A DNA stretch of 64,000 nt from Kribbella qitaiheensis (GCF_014217565.1 NZ_CP043661.1:1178001-1242000); one strand, 5' to 3'; counted from the first letter of the stretch, positions 25,835 through 35,715 are shown. Notes: a model not told the origin generated them from the sequence alone. Translations and numbers: made by a program.

Positions 25835-26631
25835 TGAGCACGGCAACCATCACGGTCAAGCAGAGGTCGAGCGGTCTGACCGGAGCGATCGCGTCCGAAT
25901 GGACCAAGCTGTGGACGGTCCGGTCGACCTGGCTGAACCTCGTCGGCGGCGCAGTACTGACTGTGCTGCTCGGAATCCAGTTCGGCTTCTCAACTGCCTA
26001 CGACAACGCCCACCAGCCGCTGGGCGACGTGCCCGGCCAGACCGCGGTCGGTGGCGTCGGCGTCAGCTCGGTGCTGATCCTGCAAGTGGTCATCGCTGCT
26101 TTCGCGATGCTGCCCGTGACCTCGGAGTACTCGACCGGCAGCATCCGCTCGACGGTCCAATGGACACCCGTACGACGGAACGTGGTGCTCGCCAAGGCGA
26201 CTGTGCTCGCGCCAGTGCTGTTCGGGTACGGGCTCCTGGTCGGCCTGCTCGCGACCGTCTCGGGTGGGCTAGCGATGGGCCACTGGGCTGATTGGGATGC
26301 GGCCACCCTGGTCGTCGATCTGCTGTCGATCGCGACCTACCTGACGCTGGCCGGGATCTTCACCGCCGGCATCGCGTTCTTGATCCGCAGTACGGCGGGG
26401 ACCCTGACAGCGGCGTTCCTGGTGCTGATGATGATCCCGCTGATGCTCGCGCAGAGCAGCATCCGGGCACTCGTCTGGCTGGCCGCGCTACTCCCCGGTG
26501 GTGCCGGCCAGAACTTCCTCTCCGGCAGCACCGACCCACTCACCCCGCCCCTGAGCCTCGCCGTACTGATCCTCTGGGCGCTCGGAGGCCTCTGGATCGG
26601 CACAAAGGTCTTGGCCCGACGAGACGCCTGA
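25831..26631 (+). CDS. ABC-2-type transporter permease
   Basis: A 266-residue protein. After a cytosolic start (IASEWTKLWTVRSTWLNLVG) six hydrophobic segments follow; EYSTGSIRSTVQWTPVRRNV is the conserved coupling helix of this permease group, which begins with SEWTKL and carries Y-x-TG-x-IR. It pairs with the ATP-binding protein at 24269. Two tandem ATGs (25831, 25834) are possible; the AGGAGA spacing fits the second slightly better. Confidence 0.87.
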   Translation: MMSTATITVKQRSSGLTGAIASEWTKLWTVRSTWLNLVGGAVLTVLLGIQFGFSTAYDNAHQPLGDVPGQTAVGGVGVSSVLILQVVIAAFAMLPVTSEYSTGSIRSTVQWTPVRRNVVLAKATVLAPVLFGYGLLVGLLATVSGGLAMGHWADWDAATLVVDLLSIATYLTLAGIFTAGIAFLIRSTAGTLTAAFLVLMMIPLMLAQSSIRALVWLAALLPGGAGQNFLSGSTDPLTPPLSLAVLILWALGGLWIGTKVLARRDA

Positions 26632-26643
26632 CCAGTTTGTACG

Positions 26644-26680
26644 ACCGCAGGGGGTGGCTTTGTCAGCCACCCCCTGCGGT
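26644..26680 (+). terminator. Strong hairpin after the ABC/DedA operon
   Basis: Perfect 16-bp arms beginning ACCGCAGGGGGTGGCT with a TTGTC loop, 13 bp after the permease stop. It also faces the end of the convergent MinD-like gene. Confidence 0.8.
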
Positions 26681-26696
26681 TCGTGCGGGTACTACG

Positions 26697-28276
26697 TCAG
26701 CGCGGGACGTTCAGCGCGATCGTGACCTGCTCGGCGACCTTCGCCGCGAGGTCCAGAGCCGCCCGGCGGGTGGCCGGCTGGAGCGCCGAGTGGTCGAGCG
26801 GACCCTCGGCGGCGATGTGCTGGTCGGTCGGGATGTCGATGACGGCCGCGGCCCGCGACTCGAAGTACGGGCGCAGTTGCTTCTCGACGTCCTTGTTCAC
26901 GTCGCCGGGGCCGTTGCTGACCGCGATCACCGCGCGCCGGATCAGCCGCTGCGCGTCCGGGGCCCCTGGTGGTCGAGCTCCTCCAGCATCTGCACGGCGG
27001 CAGCGCAGGACAGGCTCTTCCACTTGATCGGGATGACGAGGACGTCCGACGCCTTCATCGCCTCGCGCCAGTTGCTGGAGCCCTCGTTGTTGCCGGTGTC
27101 GATCACCAGCACCTTGTAGAAGCGGCTCAGCAGCCGGTGGATCTGGTCGAAGTCCTTGGCCTCGATCTGCGCGTACGTCGTGGTCGCGGACGTCAGTACG
27201 TCGTACTGGCCGGACACCTGGTGCCGCAGGTACGCGCCGACGTCGCCGAGCCGGGCATCCGGCTGAGTGAGCATCGTCATCGCCTGCAGCAGGTCGGTGA
27301 CAGTGGACCTGGCGTTGGTGTCGTGCGTGCGCAGGTGCATGTTGCCGCGAAGCTCGTTGTTGTCCCAGGCCACGACACCGCCACCGCGAGCCTGACCGAG
27401 TGCACCGGCGAGCAGCAGGGTGGTCGGCGTCTTGCCGGAACCACCCTTGGGGTTGGCGACCGTGATGGTCACCGGGCGGCGGAAAGCGGTCGCCGCGGTC
27501 GCACGCGCGATCCGCTCGCTGCGCTCGGACGTGCCGGGGCGCAGTCGCAAGACGCTCCGGACACCCTTCTCCGCCGGAGCTTCACGAGGCAACGGCAGCG
27601 CCTGCAGCAGCTCGTCGGCGCGGTACGAGACCTGCCGCTCGGGCTGCGGTGGGTGCTGGCCGGGGATGCCCTGCGGGAAGAAGTGCTGCGCGGCCGGAGA
27701 GAGTCCGGATCCACCCTGCTGTGGCGGAGCTTCGCTCTCTGCGGGGGCCTGCTTCCACGGATCGCCTGCCGCGGCCGGCGTGCTCCACGGGTCGGCCGGA
27801 GCCGGGTTGACAGGCTTCGCGGCCCTCCACGGGTCAGTCGGGGCGTCCTGCGATTGCTCGGCCTGCTTGGCGCTCCACGACTCGGCTTGGCTCGGCTCGG
27901 CCTGCTTCGAGCTCCACGGCTCGGCCCGGGCCGGCTCCGCCTGCTTCGAGCTCCACGGCTCGGCTTGACTGGGCTCAGCCTGCTTGGCACTCCACGCCTC
28001 GGCCTGGGCAGGCTCCGGCTGCTTGGCCTTCCACGGCTCGGCCTGCGGGTTTTGAGCTGCTGCGGGCTGGGACCAGGAGTCGGCCGGGAAATCCTGCGAG
28101 AGCGCGTCCGGCTGCTCGTCCGCGGCGACGTCCTCGTCGACCGATTCGGGCTCGGGCGCCGGCAGGGCGTTCGGGTCCGGCTGGGACCAGGACGGAGTCG
28201 GCTGCCACATCCTCCGGACCTCGGCGGCTGCTGCTTCCCGGTCCTTGTGCTGTCCGGAGTTGTGCGAGTCGGTCAC
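26697..28276 (-). CDS. MinD/ParA-like ATPase with a long repeat-bearing N-terminus (one-base frameshift)
   Basis: Restored length is about 526 residues. Residues 1-270 are disordered and rich in Gln, Pro, Ala and Trp, with five 13-residue repeats (EPWSSKQAEPARA type). The C-terminal half is a SIMIBI ATPase: RRPVTITVANPKGGSGKTPT (deviant Walker A KGGSGKT), VVAWDNNELRG and KVLVIDTGNNEGSSNW (Walker B), then VLVIPIKWKSLSCAAAVQM. One G is missing in the run at 26963-26966; the second frame supplies the last 90 residues (QRLIRRAVIAVSNGPGDVNK). The design resembles actinobacterial MinD-like proteins next to secretion or septation genes, but no partner is adjacent. Confidence 0.8.
27845..28039 (-). 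repeat. 39-bp tandem repeat in the MinD-like gene, five copies
   Basis: It encodes five 13-residue units of the form E-x-W-S-[AS]-K-Q-A-E-P-[SA]-[QR]-A in the disordered N-terminus. Copies differ at a few positions, so the array is older than the 27-bp repeat at 12049. Confidence 0.75.
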
Positions 28277-28509
28277 GACCTCGATCCCCCGATTCTGTGA
28301 GAGGGGGCGGGGCTGCCGCTCCCGGGTTTGCGGATACGTCCCAGGCTGGGTCCGCCCGGAGGGTCCCACTATCCCATGACGTGGTGTCCACACGATGTCA
28401 CCCGCCGGAGCGTCGCCCGCCCGACTCCCATCCTTTGCCCACCGTTCCCGCCCCCACACCTCCAACTCCCCAGCCAAGGGACAGTCCTGTTTCGGCAGCG
28501 GTTGACGGA

Positions 28510-29172
28510 TCAGGCGACCAGGCCGGCCTCGTAGGCGACGATCGCGGCCTGGACGCGGTTCTTCACACCCAGCCGGCTGAGTACCGCGCTGACGTAGGCC
28601 TTGACCGTGCCTTCGACCAGGTAGAGCCGCCCGGCGATCTCCGCGTTCGACAGGCCGGCGCCGACCAGGGTGAGCACCTCGCGTTCGCGGGGAGTCAACG
28701 CGTCGACCTGGTCCTTGGCAGCGGCAGCGCGAACCATCCGGCCGCCGCCCGCCCCGGACGCGAGCTCGGCGATGACTCGCTGGGCGATCTTGGGTGAAAG
28801 GTACGCAGCGCCCCCGGCAACCGCCTTCAACCCCGCGATCAACTCCCGCGGATCACCTGACTTGAGCAGGAACCCGTTCGCACCGTCTCCCAGCGCCTTC
28901 GCGATGTACGCGTCTTCGGAGAACGTCGTCAACATCACCACCGCCGTATCGGGCGACGTCCGCTTGATCTCGGCCCCGGCCGCGAGCCCGTCCATCCTCG
29001 GCATCCGGATGTCCAGTACGGCGACGTCCGGCCGGTACCGGCGTACAGCCTCGACTGCTTCGATCCCGTCAGCCGCCTCGGCGACCACCTCGATCGAATC
29101 GTCCGACCCGAGAATCGCCCGCACCCCGGCCCGGACCAGCGCCTCGTCATCAGCCAGCAACACCCTGATCAT
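28510..29172 (-). CDS. NarL/LuxR-family response regulator
   Basis: A 220-residue protein. The receiver domain at 1-120 has IRVLLADDEALVRAGVRAIL, the phosphoacceptor Asp in DVAVLDIRMPRMDGL, Thr in VVMLTTFSEDAYI, and the Lys in GFLLKSGDP. The LuxR helix-turn-helix at about 153-215 reads LTPREREVLTLVGAGLSNAE then IAGRLYLVEGTVKAYVSAVL. The start overlaps the end of the histidine kinase frame (ATGA), a classic two-component pair. Confidence 0.93.
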   Translation of the reverse strand: MIRVLLADDEALVRAGVRAILGSDDSIEVVAEAADGIEAVEAVRRYRPDVAVLDIRMPRMDGLAAGAEIKRTSPDTAVVMLTTFSEDAYIAKALGDGANGFLLKSGDPRELIAGLKAVAGGAAYLSPKIAQRVIAELASGAGGGRMVRAAAAKDQVDALTPREREVLTLVGAGLSNAEIAGRLYLVEGTVKAYVSAVLSRLGVKNRVQAAIVAYEAGLVA

Positions 29173-30925
29173 CGAGTGCCTCCCACCGTCGGCGTGCCCT
29201 CGGGTGTGGGCGGTCTAGAGCCTGTCTGTACTACGTCCTTCGCGACCAGCCGGCCGTCGTGGAAGCAGAGCCGGTAGGCATAGTGACGCCGAACGGTACG
29301 TCCGGCCGGTAGTACCGGCACTTCCACCCGGCCTGCTCGGGCAGCCGCCCGGTCGGCGGGTCGGCCATCTGCATCGCGGGCAGCACCTTCTCCACCTCGC
29401 CGACGGTCTGCCCGAGCTCGATCGTCTCGTACTGCGCAGGCTTGAGGATCGAGCTGTAGCCCGCCACCAAGTAGTAGCCGAGGGCAATCACTCCGACCAC
29501 CGCGCCCACTGCCAGCGGCGCGGCGACCGCCGTGATCAACCCCCGCCGAGCCCGACGCCGTCCGGAATCCCGCTCATCGGCCGCGCCGATGGACGACCCC
29601 GAGAACCCACCCCGATCGTCTCCCGCCCGTTCCGGCGTCCCACCACCAGCCGGAATCCGCGCCACCACCTCGAACCCACCGTCGGTCCGAGGTCCTGCGC
29701 TCAACGACCCACCAACTAGCCGAACCCGCTCCCGCAAACCTTCCAACCCCCGACCGGAAGAAACCACCTCCCCCTTTTCTCTCGCGGCCCCACCGTCAAC
29801 AACCCGCACCACCACTTCCCCAACACCGATCGGCGCCCCGCCAACCCCCACCCCAGCCCGCACGCCACCCGCCTCGCTGACCCTGATCGGCGCCTCACCA
29901 CCCTCCAGCCCACCCCACGCCCCACCGGCCCCGGCACCACAAACCTCTGCTTTGGCTGCGGGTTCGTGGGTGATGGTGACGGTCACCGCGGCGCCGGGGG
30001 CGTGTTTGCTGGCGTTGGTGAGGGACTCCTGCACGACTCGGTGGACAGCACGATCCACCATCGGGCTCAGCTCGCCGCCGCCACGCAGTACCAGCCGTAC
30101 GGCGAGCCCCGAGGCAGCGGCTCGGTCGACCAGGTCCGCCACCGATTCGCTGGCCGGGATGACGGGTGCATCGGCGTCGGCGTCTCGTAGTACGCCGATG
30201 ATCTCGCCCAGCCGCTCGGTCGCCGTCGCCGCGGCCTCGCGGAGTTCGCCCGCGGCCCGGCGATGACGTTCGGGCAGGTCGGCATCGATCTCGAGCGCGG
30301 CCGCCCGCAGCGCGATCAAACTCAGTTCGTGGCCGACCGAATCATGCATGTCCTCGGCGATCCGGGAGCGCTCTCTGAGTCTCTCCCGGTCGATCTCGAG
30401 CTGATGCTCACGCTCGATCCGCTCGGCCCGATCCCAACCGGCCGACGCGAGCTGCGCCTGCTGTGCGCGGTACCGGCCGATCAACCACGGCAGTACGACC
30501 AGCAGCAAAGCGAGAAGCAGCATCAGCAACCAGCTGAGTACGGTGCTCGTCACCGCGACATCGCGCCGGAAGCTCAAGCCGAGAACGAGCAGGCCGACCA
30601 AACCCCAGCTCACTGTGATCAGGAAGAACCTCAGCTGGCTCTCCCGCCGACCGGCGAGGTAGCTCATCAGCACGATCGCCGGAACGAGAGCGATCGGTAC
30701 TCCGCTCGTGGATCCGAGCGAGAACGCCAAGATCACGATCTCCGTGCCGCCGACCACCGCGAGCGCCACCAGCGGATAGGCCCGGCGGAGCAGAATCGCC
30801 GCGGCCAGGATCGCGAGGCAGCCGGCGCGAAGCCAGTGCGAATCGCCCCGGGCGCCGGACTCGCCGAACACCAGCAACCCGAGCACGGCCCACAGCCCCA
30901 GGTCTCCCGCGCGCTTCCAAGTCAC
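29169..30925 (-). CDS. Sensor histidine kinase with C-terminal membrane-anchored domain (one-base frameshift)
   Basis: Restored length is about 585 residues. Four to five N-terminal membrane helices span 10-155. The HisKA_3 helix RIAEDMHDSVGHELSLIALR carries the phospho-His. HATPase is at about 265-430, interrupted by a Gly-rich loop, with VVQESLTNASKHAPGAAVTV (N box) and GRGLEGLRERVRLVGGSL (G box). Unusually, a further membrane helix (AVAAPLAVGAVVGVIALGYY) and an outside domain with ETIELGQTVGEVEKVLP follow. One base missing near 29305 is needed to continue as RHYAYRLCFHDGRLVAKDVV and to end overlapping the response regulator start. Confidence 0.87.
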
Positions 30926-30995
30926 GCCACCAAACGCTACACAGCCGACGCCTATCCGCAGTACTGGCGAAAGTAGGGCCCTTCAGTTGCTGCAG

Positions 30996-32117
30996 TTAGT
31001 TGTAGTGGGCATCGATGAGTTCGAACGGCACGATCGACAGCTTCGGCACCGACTCTCCACGGAGTTGCGCGAACAACAGGTCGACCGCTTGCCGGCCCAT
31101 TTCGCGCTGGTTCTGCCGGACATGCAGGTACGGCGGCCCGGCGATCGGATCGCCCGGCGAATCGAAGCAGCTGATCACCTGATCGCGCGGCTGCCCGAGA
31201 GCGCGATCCAGGATCCGGGCCAGGTTGTACTCACACGCGACGTACGCGGTCACCTCCGGCACCTTCGCCCGAAACTCCCGGATCAATGCGAGATCGGAGC
31301 TGACGCTCTCCGGCGTGAACGATCCCGGCAACGTACTGCGAAGGTCCGTCAGCTGATAGGCCTGATAGCTACCCGGCTCGCGGTCGGCGAAGGCCGACCG
31401 GAATCCCTCCAGCCGGTCCTCGATGCTGGACGTGTTCAGCGGCGGCGGCGAAACGAAGGCGATGTGACGATGCCCCAGCTCGAGCAGCCGCTCGGTGAGC
31501 GCACGCGACGCCGCCACGTTGTCCGTGTGCACGGCCGACACCGGGATGCCGGACAGGTGCCGGTCGACCAGCACCACCGGATACCCGTCGAGCACCTGCC
31601 GGAGCAGGCTCGCGTTGTAGAAGTCACCGTGCACCGGGAAGACGATCAGCCCGTCGACGTCGTCCAGCGCGACCAGAGCCTCGATGGCCTGCTCCTCATC
31701 GGTCTGCCGGCCACCGGTCCGCCGGAGGATCAGGTTCGCCCCTTGCTCGGCGCAGCGCTCCTCGATCGCGCAGAGGAGCTCCAATCCGTAGGACTCCGAC
31801 ACATCCGGTACTACGAGCGCGATCGACCCCGGTACGCCGTACGGGCGGGCAGGTCGCAACGGCAACCGGCCCTTGAGCGGCACCGAGATCCGGTCGAGGT
31901 CGGGCAGCCGCCGGACGACGAACGAGCCCTTGCCGCGGATGCGCTCGATCAGGCCGGCCTCCCGGAGTACCTCGAGAGCACGTTTCGAGGTGATCCGGCT
32001 GACCTCGAACTGGGCCGCGAGCTCCATCTCCGACGCCACCCGGTCGCCGGGACCGAGCACGCCGCGCCGGATCTCGTCCAGCACATGCGAGCTGATCTGC
32101 TCGTACAACAGGGCCAT
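30996..32117 (-). CDS. GntR-LacI hybrid transcriptional regulator
   Basis: A 373-residue protein. Residues 1-75 form a GntR winged helix (LYEQISSHVLDEIRRGVLGP, then VSRITSKRALEVLREAGLIE). Residues about 90-373 are a LacI-type sugar-binding domain (PGSIALVVPDVSESYGLELL, GLIVFPVHGDFYN, VVLVDRHLSGIPVSAVHTDN). This is the AraR-like design, which senses a sugar. ATG 32117 was chosen because upstream in-frame codons run through the promoter of the divergent GH76 gene. It is expected to repress that gene and itself, released by a mannan-derived or similar sugar. Confidence 0.9.
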   Translation of the reverse strand: MALLYEQISSHVLDEIRRGVLGPGDRVASEMELAAQFEVSRITSKRALEVLREAGLIERIRGKGSFVVRRLPDLDRISVPLKGRLPLRPARPYGVPGSIALVVPDVSESYGLELLCAIEERCAEQGANLILRRTGGRQTDEEQAIEALVALDDVDGLIVFPVHGDFYNASLLRQVLDGYPVVLVDRHLSGIPVSAVHTDNVAASRALTERLLELGHRHIAFVSPPPLNTSSIEDRLEGFRSAFADREPGSYQAYQLTDLRSTLPGSFTPESVSSDLALIREFRAKVPEVTAYVACEYNLARILDRALGQPRDQVISCFDSPGDPIAGPPYLHVRQNQREMGRQAVDLLFAQLRGESVPKLSIVPFELIDAHYN

Positions 32118-32189
32118 GGTCGCCTTCCGGGACGGGTTGATATACCAAATCAGCCGCTCAGCCGGGGCGCAAGAGTTGGCTCCGACATA

Positions 32190-32203
32190 TTGACCTATGT
32201 CAA
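32190..32203. promoter_or_regulatory. Operator candidate of the GntR-LacI regulator
   Basis: TTGAC-CTAT-GTCAA lies between the divergent regulator and GH76 genes. Its symmetry and size fit a GntR-type site. Confidence 0.5.
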
Positions 32204-32259
32204 CCGGCGTCCCTACCATCCGAGCACCTGCCATGGCCCCTCCCCCGAAGGCGGTCCCC

Positions 32260-33297
32260 ATGAGCTCACCCGCCCCCGCCCTGCCCGCGACCACCACGCT
32301 TGCGGACCGCGCCGACAGCGCTCTGGCTTCGTTTCTGGACTCTTACTGGGATCCGGACCGCCAGTACTTCACCACCTACAGCGACCGGAGGCGGCATCCC
32401 GAGCACGCCTTCGGCCCGGCCGACGGCCTCTACTCGGACTTCTGGTGGGAGGCGCAGCTCTGGGACCTGGTCATGGACGCCTATGAGCGCACTGGCGACC
32501 AGGCGCACGAAGAGCTGGTCCATGCCGTGTACGACGGCTTCGCCGCGGCGTACCCGACCTTTGTCAACGACTACAACGACGACGTCGGCTGGTGGGCGCA
32601 AGGCAGTGCACGTGCGTACGAGCTGACCGGGGTGCCGCGGTATCTCGACCGAGCCCGGGAGTTGCTCGACTCCATCTGGGAGCAGCGGGACGCTACCGGC
32701 GGGATCTGGTGGAGGCGGTCCGTCCGGGATCAGCGGAACGTGGCTACCAACGGCCCGGCCGCGATCACGGCTGTGAAGGTCTATGCGGCTACCGGCGATA
32801 CGCAGTACCTGGATAGAGCGCAGACGCTCTACAGCTGGATCAAGAGCAACCTGCAGTCGCGCGGGCAGGTGTACGACCGACTGGAGCATGGTGTGCTGGT
32901 GAAGAACAACCACACGTACAACGCTGGGAACTACATCGGCGCAGCTACAGCTCTCTACGGCGCTACGTGTGACGGTAGCTATCTGTCGGACGCGCTGTCC
33001 GCTGCTGACTGGGTGGCGAGTCAGCCGTACGCCGATGGTGTCCTGCCGTACGAGGGTGTCGGTGATGGTGCTGGGTTCAAGCCGATCCTCGTACGGCAGT
33101 TGCATCGGCTGGCGGTGGAGCTCGGGCAACCGCAGTACCTGCCGTTCCTCAGGCACAACGCCGAACGGGCCTGGCGCAACCGGCGTACGAGCGACGGTCT
33201 GATCGGGCCGGACTGGAACTCACCGGCGCCGAACGGTCCGTTGCAGAGCTTGACCGCGGGCGCGGGAGCCGCGCTGCTGCAGATCGTTGCCCTCTGA
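32260..33297 (+). CDS. Glycoside hydrolase family 76 protein (alpha-1,6-mannanase type)
   Basis: A 345-residue alpha-barrel protein. The GH76 catalytic pair of aspartates is in FVNDYNDDVGWWAQ (D107-D108), with DGLYSDFWWEAQLWDLVMDA upstream and KNNHTYNAGNYIGAATALYG downstream, all typical. The family cuts alpha-1,6-mannan, as in fungal walls or actinobacterial mannans. No signal peptide is visible, so a cytosolic or non-classically exported enzyme is implied. ATG 32260 was preferred over 32197, which lies within the operator; 32233 is also possible. Controlled by the divergent GntR-LacI regulator. Confidence 0.85.
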   Translation: MSSPAPALPATTTLADRADSALASFLDSYWDPDRQYFTTYSDRRRHPEHAFGPADGLYSDFWWEAQLWDLVMDAYERTGDQAHEELVHAVYDGFAAAYPTFVNDYNDDVGWWAQGSARAYELTGVPRYLDRARELLDSIWEQRDATGGIWWRRSVRDQRNVATNGPAAITAVKVYAATGDTQYLDRAQTLYSWIKSNLQSRGQVYDRLEHGVLVKNNHTYNAGNYIGAATALYGATCDGSYLSDALSAADWVASQPYADGVLPYEGVGDGAGFKPILVRQLHRLAVELGQPQYLPFLRHNAERAWRNRRTSDGLIGPDWNSPAPNGPLQSLTAGAGAALLQIVAL

Positions 33298-33374
33298 TCG
33301 GCTCTTGGGCTCCTCTGTTGGCTGACGGAAAATGTCGGAGGGGTCCGGCAGGGTGGGGTTCGAGGTGATCGACG

Positions 33375-34085
33375 ATGGAGATCAAGGGCAAACTTGCCGT
33401 GGTCACAGGGGCCGCTGTCGGGATCGGGCGCGGGATCGCCCAACGCCTGGCGGCTGAGGGTGCCTCGGTGGTGCTGGCGGATATCGACGTGGCCGGCGCG
33501 GAGGAGACGCGCGAGTTGATCGGCGACGCGGCACGCTTCGTGCGTACCGACATGCGCGACGACGACGCGGTGGCCGAGCTGATGTCCTACGAGCCGCAGA
33601 TCCTGGTCAACAACGCGGGTGGTGGGCCAGAGCTCCGGCCGTGTTTCCCCGATGCCGACGTCGGCCGCTGGACCGCATCGCTGGACCTGAACCTCCGCGC
33701 ACCGATGCTCACCACCCAACTCGCACTGGAGCCGATGCGGCGTGCTGGTGGCGGCGTGGTGATCAACCTCGGATCCACGGCAGGGTTGGGATTCGGGCCG
33801 CACGTCTCACCGGAGTACAGCGCTGCCAAGGCGGCGCTCATCAGGCTGACCGCGACACTCGGCGTACTGCGGGAAAGCCATCAGGTGCGGGTGAACTGCG
33901 TGGTGCCCGACTGGGTCGCCACCGAGCGTGGCCTCGCCGAGCAGGCCGAGCTGTCCGACCCGGGTCCTCCGCTGATACCCCTCGAGACGCTGACCGATGC
34001 CGTCGTGAATTTCATCGAGGACGACAGCCTGGCCGGTCGCGTCATCCTCCTCGACCGCGAGCAATCGCCCCGGCTGCTCGGCTGA
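33375..34085 (+). CDS. Short-chain dehydrogenase/reductase (SDR)
   Basis: A 236-residue classical SDR. The NAD(P) motif TGAAVGIG (TGxxxGIG) is at 12-19; LVNNAGG follows the second beta strand region; Ser and YSAAK give the catalytic S-Y-K (GSTAGLGFGPHVSPEYSAAK). An acidic D after beta-2 (VVLADIDVAG) suggests NAD(H). Substrate unknown. A clear upstream gap separates it from the GH76 gene, so it may be independent. Confidence 0.85.
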   Translation: MEIKGKLAVVTGAAVGIGRGIAQRLAAEGASVVLADIDVAGAEETRELIGDAARFVRTDMRDDDAVAELMSYEPQILVNNAGGGPELRPCFPDADVGRWTASLDLNLRAPMLTTQLALEPMRRAGGGVVINLGSTAGLGFGPHVSPEYSAAKAALIRLTATLGVLRESHQVRVNCVVPDWVATERGLAEQAELSDPGPPLIPLETLTDAVVNFIEDDSLAGRVILLDREQSPRLLG

Positions 34086-34169
34086 CCTGATGAGCAGCCG
34101 ACTCCGGTTCGCGACCTTGGTGGGCACCGAGTGGTGGTGCTGCCCCTCACCGGCTGACAGCATTCCGCC

Positions 34170-35684
34170 ATGACCGCCAGCCGTAGACCGGATTCCGTCT
34201 CGGATCGGGTCCAGCCGTTCGCGCTCGCCCCGGTGAGTGCGATCGCCGCCGTGGTCGCCGTAGTACTGACTGCTCTGTCCGGCCGGTACGGGTTCCATCG
34301 CGACGAGCTCTACTTCCTGGCCGCCGGCAAACACCTCGCGTGGGGCTTCACCGACCAGCCGCCGTTGACGCCGTTGCTGGTCCACCTCTCGACGGCCGTC
34401 TTCGGCAGCACCCCGATGGGCCTGCGGGTGCTGTCCACCCTCACCGCCGCCGCGACCGTCGTCGTGGTCGCACTCATCGCGAGGGAGCTCGGCGGCGACC
34501 GTCGCGCGCAGACCTTCGCCGCCGGCTGTGCCGCGATCGCCGGGTTCCCGCTCGGCATCGGCCATCTCGCGTCGACCGCGACGTACGACCTGCTGGCCTG
34601 GATGGCGATCGGCCTGTTCGCCCTCAAGCTGCTTCGCACCGGCGACGGTCGTTGGTGGGTCGCGATCGGCCTGACGACCGGGATCGCGCTGGAGAACAAG
34701 TACCTGGTGATCCTCCCCCTCGCCGCGCTCCTGATCGCCGTACTGGTCGTCGGACCCCGCTCCGTACTCCGTAGCTGGTGGCTCGCCGCCGGCATCATCA
34801 CCGCGGCTTTGGTCGCGGCACCGAACCTCTACTGGCAGGCGACGCACGACTGGCCGCAGCTCACCGTGGCCGGCGGGATCAGCGACGACGACGGCGTCGA
34901 GAACCGGATCATGTTCATCCCGCTGCAGATCTTGCAGCTGTCGCCGTTCCTCGTGCCAATCTGGGTAGCGGGCTTCCTCCGCATTTGGCGCTCCCCCAAC
35001 CTGCGCTGGTCCCGCCCGGTCGCGCTCGCCTACCCGATCCTCTGCGTCGTCGTGCTCGCAGTAGGCGGCAAGTCGTACTACGCATTGCCGCTGCTGCTGA
35101 TCCTGGTCGCGAGCGGCGCCACACCGACCCTCGCCTGGCTGACCCGAGGGCGCACCGCAGTACGGCGAAATCTCCTGGCAGTGGGTGCTCTCTTGACCGC
35201 TGTCACGTCCGTCGTCTTCAGCCTGCCCGTGCTTCCGGAGTCGGCCGTCAACTTCGTCCTGCCCGTCAACCCCGAACAGGGCGAACAGATCGGCTGGCCC
35301 GCCCTCACCACCGCGGTCGCCGAAGCCTGGCAACAAATCCCCGAGGCCGACCGAGCCCGCGCCACGATCTTCGCCCTCAACTACGGCGAAGCAGGCGCCA
35401 TCGCCCACTACGGGCCGGCCCACAACCTCCCGACCGCTTACTCAGGCCACATGTCCTTCCACGACTGGGGCCCACCCGCCGACACCCAGTCCGGCCCGGT
35501 CCTCCTCGTAGAACAAGAACCCACCCCGTACTACGAATCCCGCTTCGGCACCTGCCACCAAGTCGGCACCGTCAACACCGGCCACGACGTAGACAACGAA
35601 GAACAAGGCACCCACCTGACCCTCTGCGCCGGCCCCACCCACCCCTGGTCCACCCTCTGGCCCGCCCTCCGCCGCTACTACTAA
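34170..35684 (+). CDS. GT39-family (ArnT-like) integral membrane glycosyltransferase
   Basis: A 504-residue protein with about ten hydrophobic helices in the first 360 residues and a C-terminal outside domain. The first loop carries the catalytic acidic pair in YGFHRDELYFLAAGKHLAWG (D-E), followed by FTDQPPLTPLLVH, as in PMT_2/ArnT-like enzymes that use polyprenyl-phosphate sugars. Substrate and acceptor are unknown. The C-terminal domain has cysteines (GTCHQVGT, LTLCAGP) that may form a disulfide. Confidence 0.82.
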   Translation: MTASRRPDSVSDRVQPFALAPVSAIAAVVAVVLTALSGRYGFHRDELYFLAAGKHLAWGFTDQPPLTPLLVHLSTAVFGSTPMGLRVLSTLTAAATVVVVALIARELGGDRRAQTFAAGCAAIAGFPLGIGHLASTATYDLLAWMAIGLFALKLLRTGDGRWWVAIGLTTGIALENKYLVILPLAALLIAVLVVGPRSVLRSWWLAAGIITAALVAAPNLYWQATHDWPQLTVAGGISDDDGVENRIMFIPLQILQLSPFLVPIWVAGFLRIWRSPNLRWSRPVALAYPILCVVVLAVGGKSYYALPLLLILVASGATPTLAWLTRGRTAVRRNLLAVGALLTAVTSVVFSLPVLPESAVNFVLPVNPEQGEQIGWPALTTAVAEAWQQIPEADRARATIFALNYGEAGAIAHYGPAHNLPTAYSGHMSFHDWGPPADTQSGPVLLVEQEPTPYYESRFGTCHQVGTVNTGHDVDNEEQGTHLTLCAGPTHPWSTLWPALRRYY

Positions 35685-35715
35685 CCCGCGGCCCACGGTG
35701 ATGGGAGGATCGCCT

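Noticed and set aside
33807..35423. A 538-codon minus frame across the GT39 gene
   Set aside because: Shadow of a transmembrane glycosyltransferase gene; Gly/Asp/Arg-rich and featureless.
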